Shown piece by piece: positions 1-5,614 of a stretch of DNA of 12,468 nucleotides (position 1 is the stretch's first letter; each line of letters starts with the position of its first letter). The position numbers and the translations under genes are program-made. The notes beneath the pieces were generated by a model. The model worked only from the letters and a program-made list of their open reading frames with translations. It had not been told where the DNA came from and searched no databases. The stretch covers positions 1 to 12,468 of the forward strand of contig CAZXMB010000088.1 of assembly GCA_964641715.1 (NCBI GenBank). Reading direction: 5' to 3'. The stretch comes from CAZXMB01 sp964641715 (GTDB lineage: Bacteria; Desulfobacterota; BSN033; UBA1163).

Positions 1-4
1 CTGT

Positions 5-93
5 GCCGGAGTGGTGAAACTGGTAGACGCACGGGACTCAAAATCCCGCGGGGCTCAAACCCCGTGTCGGTTCGATTCCGACCTCCGGCACCA
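5..93 (+). tRNA. tRNA-Leu (anticodon CAA), CCA end encoded
   Basis: The 7-bp acceptor stem GCCGGAG pairs with CTCCGGC, followed by discriminator A and an encoded CCA. The anticodon loop is CTCAAAA, giving anticodon CAA, which reads the leucine codon UUG. A long variable arm built on GGGGCTCAAACCCC marks it as a class II (Leu/Ser) tRNA, and the T-loop has the usual GGTTCGATTCC. An integrase remnant begins within 100 bp of its 3' end, so it was probably the attachment site of the element whose remains follow. Confidence 0.96.
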
Positions 94-151
94 ATTATTT
101 CAATAACTTAGGTTCCTGCCAGAGGTCCTGCCTGTAGCGTTAAAAACGCCC

Positions 152-171
152 CGTCTGAACATCGTCTGAAC
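152..171. repeat. Tandem direct repeat CGTCTGAAC x2 near the tRNA 3' end
   Basis: CGTCTGAAC occurs at 152-160 and 163-171, an 11-bp period. An inverted partial copy, TTCAGAC, lies at 188-194 at the end of the integrase remnant. Short direct repeats between a tRNA attachment site and the integrase gene are typical of arm-type binding sites of tyrosine integrases. That role is inferred from position only. Confidence 0.45.
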
Positions 172-184
172 TTTTGAAAGACCT

Positions 185-424
185 TTATTCAGACAAGAAG
201 AGATTTAATCTCTTCATCGCATTGGTTGCGTCTTCCTGATCCACCGTGTTGTAGCGGTTAAACATGGAGAGAGTCTTGTGGCCGGTAAGTTTCATGATTA
301 CCGTTTGATCAACCCCTGCCTTTCTCATGTTGGTGTTAAACGTATGCCTCAAGTCATGAAACCAAAAATTTTAGATCTTATGTTGAGGCACAGCCCTGCC
401 AACATTTAAAGCTTGCATATACAC
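185..424 (-). pseudogene. Tyrosine integrase, C-terminal catalytic remnant with nonsense codon
   Basis: Read on the minus strand, the stretch from 370 down to the TAA at 185-187 encodes FWFHDLRHTF, then TGHKTLSMFNRYNTV and an end in RLNLFLSE. These carry the box II HxxR motif, the conserved GH and the catalytic tyrosine of phage-type site-specific recombinases. The frame upstream (374-424) still reads like an integrase (RAV, HKI) but is separated by a TAA at 371-373 where relatives usually have an acidic residue. The rest of the protein, normally 300-400 residues, is gone. It lies tail-first against tRNA-Leu, the usual layout for an integrated island. It is broken and cannot make a working recombinase. 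Confidence 0.85.
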
Positions 425-441
425 CTAAAATATTATAAAAT
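413..441 (+). promoter_or_regulatory. Probable sigma-70 promoter of the toxin-antitoxin pair
   Basis: TTGCAT at 413-418 is separated by 17 bp from TAAAAT at 436-441, which matches the -10 consensus at five of six positions. The expected transcription start, about 447-449, lies only 2-4 nt before the GTG start of the toxin, so the transcript would be nearly leaderless. No Shine-Dalgarno sequence precedes that GTG, which fits. The prediction rests on sequence only. Confidence 0.5.
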
Positions 442-446
442 AATAT
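430..446. promoter_or_regulatory. Perfect palindrome over the -10 box, likely antitoxin operator
   Basis: ATATTAT at 430-436 and ATAATAT at 440-446 form a perfect 7-bp inverted repeat with an AAA centre. It overlaps the predicted -10 hexamer and transcription start of the toxin gene. RHH antitoxins commonly autoregulate by binding such palindromes, and the antitoxin here has an RHH-like N-terminus, so this is a natural operator candidate. AT-rich palindromes can also arise by chance. Confidence 0.5.
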
Positions 447-450
447 CACG

Positions 451-972
451 GTGAAAATAGTCATTGATACCTCAACATTGATTTCTCTCGCCAGAATAAG
501 CTATCTGGAGCTTCTTCCTGAGTTAAGGAAGAATGTCGTTTTGCCACATGAGGTTTACGAGGAGGCGGTCATAAAGGGAGAAGAAAAAGGTATTTCCGAT
601 GCAATGGTTATAAAATGCTTCATAAAGAATTATGGAATAGAAATTGTTGGTGTCAAGTATAATTTCATAAGAGCCTTGAGAAGCCGGATAAGTAGGAATC
701 TTAGCAAGGGTGATGAGGCAGTTCTTTCATTAGCATTCGGTGTGGGAGCAAAAGAAGTTTTGACCAATGATGATGGGCTCGGGAAGATGGCAATGGGATT
801 GGGGTTTCGTGTTATAGCGACTCCTGATCTTTTAATGGAAGCGTTGAAAGAAGAAGTGGTGAATTTTCAAGATTTTGAGAATTTTGTCAGGGGATTAGTT
901 GTTGAAAATCGCGTAAGCTCTGTCCTTGCAGAACTTTATCTCATGGAGGGGAAGAAATATGTTAAAAGCTAA
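451..972 (+). CDS. PIN-domain toxin (DUF3368/VapC-like ribonuclease)
   Basis: The 173-residue product has a PIN-fold layout: an N-terminal strand ending in the acidic residue D6 (VIDTSTLIS), an acidic helix around E34-E37, GDEAVLSLA with D88/E89, and LTNDDGLGKMA with D107/D108. These are the expected metal-binding acidic residues of PIN ribonucleases, which cleave RNA in the cytoplasm until held by an antitoxin. The family most like it is DUF3368, which is usually paired with UPF0175 proteins, and such a protein follows here with a 14-nt overlap. The start is GTG without a ribosome binding site, just behind the predicted transcription start. Toxin-before-antitoxin order is less common for this pairing. 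The gene lies between two integrase relics, so it probably came with the mobile element. Confidence 0.82.
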   Translation: MKIVIDTSTLISLARISYLELLPELRKNVVLPHEVYEEAVIKGEEKGISDAMVIKCFIKNYGIEIVGVKYNFIRALRSRISRNLSKGDEAVLSLAFGVGAKEVLTNDDGLGKMAMGLGFRVIATPDLLMEALKEEVVNFQDFENFVRGLVVENRVSSVLAELYLMEGKKYVKS

Positions 973-1264
973 AGAATTGATTAGAACCAATGTCATGCTT
1001 GATAAAGAGGTGTTAAAGACCATTGACGAATTTGCAGAGAAGATGGCTGAAGACCGTTCAACGGTCATAAGGCATCTCATCAAAAAAGCAATTACTGGCG
1101 AAAAGATAGATCAGGCGGTCAAGAAGCTTCAGGAAGGTGTACCATTTAGAAAAGCTGCAGAAATAGCCGGTCTTGATTACTGGGATTTTCAGGTGGAGCT
1201 TGACAGACGAGGAATACCCGTATCCACTTCTATTCCGTTTGGAAGAAGACGAATCAGACAATAA
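959..1264 (+). CDS. RHH / UPF0175-type antitoxin
   Basis: I place the start at the ATG at 959 because GGAGGGG at 945-951 sits 7 nt upstream; this gives 101 residues. Residues about 8-45 (RTNVMLDKEVLKTIDEFAE then STVIRHLIKKAI) look like a ribbon-helix-helix DNA-binding domain. Residues about 50-88 (AVKKLQEGVPFRKAAEIAG then WDFQVELDRRGIPV) match the helix-turn-helix part of UPF0175 antitoxins. It should neutralise the PIN toxin encoded just upstream and repress their shared promoter. The last residues (FGRRRIRQ) are basic, whereas family members usually end in an acidic tail. The next frame reads EEDESDNN at exactly this place, so a one-base indel may have changed the C-terminus. Confidence 0.8.
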   Translation: MLKAKELIRTNVMLDKEVLKTIDEFAEKMAEDRSTVIRHLIKKAITGEKIDQAVKKLQEGVPFRKAAEIAGLDYWDFQVELDRRGIPVSTSIPFGRRRIRQ

Positions 1265-1679
1265 CTGTTTTATCGTCTTCTGCTATCCAATAGAGCATTA
1301 TCATCTCTACAACTCCTACCTGAATGCATGGCTTGCTGAATATCCCGAGATAAATGACTCGGAAGCCCAACTTTTTCCCATACGATATAAGAGCCTGGTA
1401 AGGAAAATAAGAATGTTGGCCGAAAGGGTTCTAAAGAAACGGATCACCTTGCACATGCTTAGACACAGCTCAGCGACCTACTGGGCACCCAAGATGAACC
1501 TGTGCCAGCTATGCGCCAAATATGGCTGGGCATTCAGTAGCAACATGCCAGACCGGTACATCGAACGTAAAGGAATAACTTTCGACAAAATTGCAGAAAA
1601 GGGAGACACCGATCAGGTTGCCAAGCTTCAAAAAGAAAATCGACATCTCATGGGGGAGGTGGAAGCGTTAGACCTTTAA
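1173..1679 (+). pseudogene. Second tyrosine recombinase, C-terminal half only
   Basis: The frame is open from an ATG at 1173 to TAA at 1677-1679, but its first 30 codons lie inside the antitoxin gene in another frame. Recombinase-like sequence starts only at about 1285 (IEHYHLYNSYLNAWLAEYPE). Downstream, ITLHMLRHSSATYWA holds the HxxR box, YGWAFSSN has Trp in place of the second His, and DRYIE holds the catalytic Tyr. This GW-type pattern is the one I associate with archaeal-type and CRISPR-free chromosomal XerC/D-like integrases, different from the phage-type relic at 185-424. The N-terminal core-binding domain and the first catalytic Arg are missing and no ribosome binding site is visible, so it is most likely a dead fragment. 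A short expressed protein cannot be excluded. Confidence 0.72.
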
Positions 1680-1698
1680 GTTAAAATGTTCTTATGGT

Positions 1699-3048
1699 AT
1701 GATGAAAAATGTGAAAAAAAGAGAACCCGATAAATTTTTTATTGTAATTCTCAATAGCATTGCTGATGGTGTTTTCACCACCGACAATGATGGTAAGATT
1801 ACTTTCATGAACAAAGCAGCTGAGGCGATCACCGGGTTTTTAAGCAGGGAGGCCATCGGCCATCACTGTTTTGAAATCTTCAGGGCGGATATCTGCCAGT
1901 CCCGATGTGCCCTGAAAGAGACCCTCAAGACAAAGAAAGAAATCATTAATCTCCCTGCCACCATTTTGAAGAAAGGGGGACAAAAGGTCCCTATCAGTAT
2001 TAGCACGGCCGTATTGAAGAATGAACGGGGACAGATCATTGGAGGTGTTGAGACTTTCAGGGACCTCTCCGCAATTGAAGAACTCAAAAAGGAACTTTCC
2101 CAGAAATATACGCTTGGTGACATCATCAGTAAAAACCACCGGATTCATGAGATTTTCAATATCCTTCCAAACATCTCGGAAAGCGATAGCACAGTCCTCA
2201 TTCAAGGGGCCAGCGGAACGGGCAAAGAGCTTTTCGCAAAAGCGATTCACAATCTGAGCGGGAGAAAGGAAAAACCTTTTATCAAAGTGAATTGTGGCGC
2301 TCTTCCGGATACCCTGCTCGAATCAGAACTCTTTGGATACGTTAAAGGGGCTTTTACGGATGCAAAGAAGGACAAACCGGGGAGATTTGCCCTCGCTAAT
2401 GGAGGGACGATTTTTCTGGATGAAGTAGGTGATATGTCCCCTTCCCTTCAGGTAAAACTGCTCCGGGTGCTTCAGGAGAAAGAATACGAACCCTTAGGAT
2501 CGACCAGTCCCAGAAAGACAGACGTACGGATCATTGCGGCAACCAATAAGGACCTCTCAAGAATGGTGAGTGAAGGAAAATTTAGAGATGACCTTTTTTA
2601 TCGACTTAATGTCGTAAAGATTGAACTCCCTCCTCTTTCTAAGAGAAGGGAAGATATCCCTTTGCTCATTGATGCCTTTATTCAGAAGTTTAATGTCAAA
2701 ATGGGAAAACAGATCTTGGGAGTATCCGATCGGGCTTTACGAGTGCTATTGAAGCATGACTTTCCAGGAAACGTCAGAGAACTCGAAAACATCATTGAAC
2801 ATGCCTTTGTCCTCTGTGGAGGGAGCAAGATCGATGTAGACTGCCTTCCCAAGGAGCTGACGATGAGACAAGAAGAAACAGATTCATTCGTGTCGCTAAA
2901 AGAGAAACACCCTCTTGAGAAAGCCGAAGCTGAAATAGTGAAAAGGACTTTGGAAAAAAACATGGGTAACAGGGTCAAGGCAGCCCAGGAATTAGGCATC
3001 AGCAGGGCGACGCTCTGGAGAAAGATAAGGCGATTTGGGCTGGCATAA
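1699..3048 (+). CDS. PAS-AAA+-Fis sigma-54 activator of the ORP-like operon
   Basis: This 449-residue enhancer-binding protein has an N-terminal PAS domain (about 10-125), a central AAA+ domain (about 140-370) and a C-terminal Fis-type helix-turn-helix (about 408-449, ending AAQELGISRATLWRKI). The ATPase motifs are present: Walker A GASGTGKE at 170-177, Walker B GGTIFLDE ending at 242, and arginine-finger region FRDDLFYRLN near 295-304. The sigma-54 contact loop reads GAFTDA (217-222) rather than the usual GAFTGA. The PAS domain carries C57, C66 and C70 (C-x8-C-x3-C), which could hold a metal or redox centre. There is no receiver domain, so it probably senses a cytoplasmic signal directly. 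A palindromic site pair and a -24/-12 promoter lie directly downstream. DVU2106, the regulator of the Desulfovibrio ORP operons, is the nearest analogue I know. The start is ATG or the next ATG, with no clear ribosome binding site. Confidence 0.95.
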   Translation: MMKNVKKREPDKFFIVILNSIADGVFTTDNDGKITFMNKAAEAITGFLSREAIGHHCFEIFRADICQSRCALKETLKTKKEIINLPATILKKGGQKVPISISTAVLKNERGQIIGGVETFRDLSAIEELKKELSQKYTLGDIISKNHRIHEIFNILPNISESDSTVLIQGASGTGKELFAKAIHNLSGRKEKPFIKVNCGALPDTLLESELFGYVKGAFTDAKKDKPGRFALANGGTIFLDEVGDMSPSLQVKLLRVLQEKEYEPLGSTSPRKTDVRIIAATNKDLSRMVSEGKFRDDLFYRLNVVKIELPPLSKRREDIPLLIDAFIQKFNVKMGKQILGVSDRALRVLLKHDFPGNVRELENIIEHAFVLCGGSKIDVDCLPKELTMRQEETDSFVSLKEKHPLEKAEAEIVKRTLEKNMGNRVKAAQELGISRATLWRKIRRFGLA

Positions 3049-3056
3049 GCAGTATC

Positions 3057-3084
3057 ACTTATGAAACTAATATGTTTCATAAGT
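3057..3084. promoter_or_regulatory. 28-bp perfect palindrome, enhancer site (UAS1) of the activator
   Basis: ACTTATGAAAC and GTTTCATAAGT form perfect 11-bp inverted arms around the 6-bp centre TAATAT. The palindrome lies 8 bp after the activator's stop codon and is centred about 142 bp upstream of the predicted sigma-54 transcription start, a normal distance for an enhancer-binding protein. It is not followed by a T-run, so it is better explained as a binding site than as a terminator. Confidence 0.75.
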
Positions 3085-3090
3085 CTCAAA

Positions 3091-3109
3091 TATGAAACAC
3101 TGATTTTCA
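3091..3109. promoter_or_regulatory. Second, degenerate enhancer half-site pair (UAS2)
   Basis: TATGAAAC at 3091-3098 repeats exactly the left arm core of the palindrome upstream (3060-3067), 31 bp apart, which is three helical turns. An imperfect opposite arm, TTTCA at 3105-3109, follows with a spacing one base shorter than in the first site. Paired sites on the same DNA face fit cooperative binding of an oligomeric activator. Confidence 0.6.
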
Positions 3110-3185
3110 CCCCTTCCAAACTCCCTTTTCATTTCTAAATAATGTAACTCATTTAAATTACAGTCCTTTTCTGTCTCTTCCTTCC

Positions 3186-3202
3186 TTGGCACTCCTTTTG
3201 CT
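3186..3202 (+). promoter_or_regulatory. Sigma-54 (-24/-12) promoter of the ORP-like operon
   Basis: TTGGCAC at 3186-3192 and TTGCT at 3198-3202 match the -24 and -12 elements (TGGCAC-N5-TTGCW) with exact spacing. Counting from C3201 as -12, transcription should start near 3213, just 6 nt before the ATG at 3219. The enhancer sites at 3057-3109 and the adjacent sigma-54 activator support it. Confidence 0.85.
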
Positions 3203-3218
3203 CATTAGAATCCATAGT

Positions 3219-3620
3219 ATGAAAATTGCCATTCCAATTTTTGGAAACCGGATTTCCCCGCGCTTCGACTTCTCTCCCGAGATATGGGTAATCGAAGTTG
3301 AGAGGGGTAAGGTCGTAAGGAAGGAAAAGCTTTCTACTGCAAACCTTAATCTTCCTCAGCGACTGGAACAGCTCACTTCAAATGGGGTGCATAAAATCAT
3401 CTGCGGCGGAATTGATGGTCTTTCTCGGAATCAGCTTGGAAGCAGAGGTATTGATGTTGTCCAGGATGTCATAGGAGATGCCGAGGTCGTCTTTGATCTT
3501 TTCATGAGAGGAAGGCTTCGGCCAGGCTTTTGTTGTGAAAGGAGAGGAGGAAGAGGCTTTTGTGGTTGGAAAAGAGGCTTTCATAGAAGGAGGAACATTG
3601 ATGACGAAAGAAAAATGTGA
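3219..3620 (+). CDS. NifX/NifB-like protein with cationic Cys tail
   Basis: The 133-residue product begins MKIAIPIFGNRISPRFDFS, the typical start of the dinitrogenase iron-molybdenum cofactor biosynthesis (NifX/NafY, DIMC) fold, and continues to about residue 98 (KIICGGIDG, DVVQDVIGDAEVVFDLF). These proteins bind metal-sulfur clusters in the cytoplasm; ORP of Desulfovibrio, which carries a Mo-Cu-S cluster, belongs to this fold. After the domain comes a basic tail of about 35 residues with C105, C106 and C115 and many Arg and Gly. I chose the ATG at 3219 because a longer frame would begin inside the -24 promoter element. It has almost no leader and no clear ribosome binding site. The 3' end overlaps the next gene by 20 nt. 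Confidence 0.87.
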   Translation: MKIAIPIFGNRISPRFDFSPEIWVIEVERGKVVRKEKLSTANLNLPQRLEQLTSNGVHKIICGGIDGLSRNQLGSRGIDVVQDVIGDAEVVFDLFMRGRLRPGFCCERRGGRGFCGWKRGFHRRRNIDDERKM

Positions 3621-4548
3621 AAAAGATTCGACCTGTGAAACGTGTGATCAAACTAGTTCTTGCAGTCAGCAGGAGAAGGAGGCTCATGCCCAGGAAAGAT
3701 TGAAGTCAAAACTCTCCCATATCAAGCATCGGATCATGGTGATGAGCGGGAAAGGAGGCGTGGGGAAGAGCACGGTCTCGACGAATTTAGCTGTCGCTCT
3801 ATCAAGAGATGGGCTAGATGTTGGGCTCTTGGATGCCGACATTCATGGCCCCAACATTCCAAAGATGCTTGGAATTGAGTCGCAACATGTGATCGGATCC
3901 GGAATGGGAATGATTCCCGTGGAGGTCTTCCCGAATTTAAAGGTCATTTCCATGGCCTTTTTCATCGGAGATCGGGATGACCCAGTGGTCTGGAGAGGAC
4001 CTATCAAACATAATGCGATTAGCCAATTTTTAGGAGAAGTAGAGTGGGGCCCCCTTGATTTTCTCATTGTTGATCTTCCTCCTGGAACTGGCGATGAGCC
4101 GCTGAGTGTAGCCCATCTCATTAAGAATGTGGATGGTTCTATTATCGTAACCACTCCCCAAGATGTTGCTCTTCTTGATTCTCGGAAGGCGGTTACCTTC
4201 AGTCGAATACTCAGCATCCCGGTGATTGGGATTGTTGAGAACATGAGCGGACTGATTTGCCCTCACTGTAAGAAAGAGATTTCCCTCTTTAAGAAAGGCG
4301 GCGGTGAAAAGGCAGCACGGGATATGAGGGTTCCGTTCCTGGGTAGAATCCCTATCGATCCAGAAATGGTCACCGATTGTGACAGGGGGATGCCCTTTGT
4401 AATGGCTCATCCAAATTTTGAGGCAACCAGTGCCTTTAAGGAAATAGCCCATCGCTGTAAGGAGTATGTGGGGTTCAAGGAGACAGAAAGAAACTTGGAG
4501 AAGGAGAAATTTCCATACCATTTTAAGCAACAGGAGGTAAAGAGATGA
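3601..4548 (+). CDS. mrp: Mrp/NBP35-family Fe-S cluster carrier ATPase
   Basis: The 315-residue P-loop ATPase shows the deviant Walker A SGKGGVGKS (49-57), DADIHGPNIP, WRGP, DLPPGTGD and a CPHC pair (C220, C223), all hallmarks of Mrp/ApbC/NBP35 proteins. Their dimer holds a bridging 4Fe-4S cluster on the CxxC and passes it to apo-proteins. The N-terminus has C6, C12, C15 and C21; the C-x2-C-x5-C part equals the N-terminal cluster motif of eukaryotic Nbp35. The start at 3601 is set by AGGAGG at 3588-3593. Translation is probably coupled to the upstream gene (20-nt overlap) and to the next gene (ATGA overlap). It likely loads clusters onto the NifX-like partners around it, which is inference from the operon. 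Confidence 0.94.
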   Translation: MTKEKCEKDSTCETCDQTSSCSQQEKEAHAQERLKSKLSHIKHRIMVMSGKGGVGKSTVSTNLAVALSRDGLDVGLLDADIHGPNIPKMLGIESQHVIGSGMGMIPVEVFPNLKVISMAFFIGDRDDPVVWRGPIKHNAISQFLGEVEWGPLDFLIVDLPPGTGDEPLSVAHLIKNVDGSIIVTTPQDVALLDSRKAVTFSRILSIPVIGIVENMSGLICPHCKKEISLFKKGGGEKAARDMRVPFLGRIPIDPEMVTDCDRGMPFVMAHPNFEATSAFKEIAHRCKEYVGFKETERNLEKEKFPYHFKQQEVKR

Positions 4549-4934
4549 AGAGAATTGCATTGGCTTCTGAAGATAGTTCCGGTCTTGAGGGATCTCTCAG
4601 TGCCCATTTCGGAAGGTGTCCTTTCTATACCTTTGTGAATGTGGAAGGAGACCGGATACTGGGTTTTGAGGTACTGAAGAACCCTTACTTTCCAAATCAT
4701 CAACCCGGGGTTATCCCTCAGTTTATCCATTCACAAAAAGCAAATGTGATGATTGCGGGCGGAATGGGGCCGAGGGCAATCGACTTTTTTACCCAATTTG
4801 GGATTGACGTAGCTACAGGAGTCCAGGGAAAAGTGAGGGATATTGTCGAGGCCTATCTCAGGGGAGAAATTGAAGGTGTCGTTGCCTGTGAGCATCACGG
4901 GCATGATCATGGATGCGAGGAGGAAGGGCGATGA
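4545..4934 (+). CDS. NifX-like (ORP-type) protein with His/Cys tail
   Basis: The 129-residue NifX-fold protein begins MKRIALASEDSSGLEGSLSA and contains HFGRCPFYTFV (21-31) and MIAGGMGPRAIDFF (69-82), both characteristic of the ORP-like branch. The C-terminal end carries C115, H117, H118, H120, H122 and C124, a likely metal-binding tail. The start is fixed by AGGAGGT at 4532-4538 and the ATGA overlap with the Mrp ATPase gene; the stop overlaps the next start as well. By position and family it probably accepts or carries a metal-sulfur cluster assembled with the Mrp ATPase. Whether the metal is Fe alone or Mo/Cu cannot be read from sequence. Confidence 0.92.
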   Translation: MKRIALASEDSSGLEGSLSAHFGRCPFYTFVNVEGDRILGFEVLKNPYFPNHQPGVIPQFIHSQKANVMIAGGMGPRAIDFFTQFGIDVATGVQGKVRDIVEAYLRGEIEGVVACEHHGHDHGCEEEGR

Positions 4935-5329
4935 AAATTGCTGTCAGCGCAACAGGAAAAGACCTTAATTGCCAGATCGATCCGAGGTTCGGAAGATGCC
5001 AGTATTTTATCTTTGTTGATCCTGAAACCATGGAGTTTGAAGCCTCAGAGAATGAAGGATTAATGGCCATGGGAGGTGCAGGGGTTCAGGCCGCACAACT
5101 TATTGTTCAGAGAGGAGCGACCGTCCTAATTACTGGCAATCTTGGACCCAATGCGGCATCTGCCCTTTCAGCTTCGGGGATTAAGGTCTATCTGGTACCT
5201 GGTGGGACGGTCAAGGATGTTATTGAGGGCTATCGAGCGGGAAGTCTCCGCGAAGCTATCGGAGCAACGGTTCCTCCCCACTTCGGTATGGGAGGAGGCC
5301 GCGGCATGGGTGGCCGCAGAGGTTTTTAG
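4931..5329 (+). CDS. NifX-like protein with Gly/Arg tail
   Basis: The 132-residue protein begins MKIAVSATGKDLNCQIDPRFG and contains GRCQYFIFVD, GAGVQAAQLIV and LITGNLGPNAASAL, the typical sequence of the MTH1175-like/NifX family. From about residue 118 it ends in a Gly/Met/Arg-rich tail (GMGGGRGMGGRRGF). The start at 4931 follows GAGGAGGAAGG at 4917-4927 and overlaps the preceding stop (ATGA); a frame extension six codons longer has no better site. The tail recalls the glycine-rich cationic tail of IssA, a thioferrate-storing NifX-fold protein of Pyrococcus, though it is much shorter; the comparison is from memory. It is the third NifX-fold gene in the operon. Confidence 0.92.
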   Translation: MKIAVSATGKDLNCQIDPRFGRCQYFIFVDPETMEFEASENEGLMAMGGAGVQAAQLIVQRGATVLITGNLGPNAASALSASGIKVYLVPGGTVKDVIEGYRAGSLREAIGATVPPHFGMGGGRGMGGRRGF

Positions 5330-5386
5330 AACACAACTTGCTACTGACAACTTACTACTTACCTAATGGAGAAAGGGGGGGTCATT

Positions 5387-5599
5387 ATGCCATACGGAAT
5401 GGGACCAGCAGGATGGGGATACCGTCCTTATGGGTACGGTCGAGGGTGGTGTTGGCATCCCGGGTGGTACGGAGCGCCAGTTCCACCATGGGGGCCTCCA
5501 ACAAAAGAAGAAGAGATTCGGTTTCTCGAAGAAGAATCCAAATACCTTCGTGATGAGTTGAGCCAGATTGAAAAGAGGCTCGAAGAACTAAAGAAGTGA
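5387..5599 (+). CDS. Small Gly/aromatic-rich DUF5320-like protein with coiled coil
   Basis: The 70-residue product has an N-terminal half rich in Gly, Pro, Tyr and Trp (MPYGMGPAGWGYRPYGYG then WCWHPGWYG) and a charged C-terminal half (EEEIRFLEEESKYLRDELSQ) that should form a short coiled coil. This two-part layout is seen in DUF5320-like proteins that accompany NifX/Mrp clusters in anaerobes; no biochemical function is established to my knowledge. The start is the ATG at 5387, preceded by a G-rich ribosome binding site (5374-5381). A 57-bp gap separates it from the gene before it, and the next gene starts 15 bp later. Confidence 0.78.
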   Translation: MPYGMGPAGWGYRPYGYGRGWCWHPGWYGAPVPPWGPPTKEEEIRFLEEESKYLRDELSQIEKRLEELKK

Positions 5600-5614
5600 A
5601 AGGAGGTGTTTGTC

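Noticed and set aside
138..150. Hairpin GCGTT-AAA-AACGC after the tRNA as terminator
   Set aside because: The stem is 5 bp and no T-tract follows on the plus strand.
1675..1703. Sigma-70 promoter directly before the activator gene (TATGAT at 1698-1703)
   Set aside because: The -10-like hexamer overlaps the start codon and no acceptable -35 lies 16-18 bp upstream.
3186..3218. Upstream TTG start of the first NifX-like gene
   Set aside because: It would begin inside the -24 promoter element, upstream of the predicted transcription start; the family N-terminus starts at the ATG at 3219.
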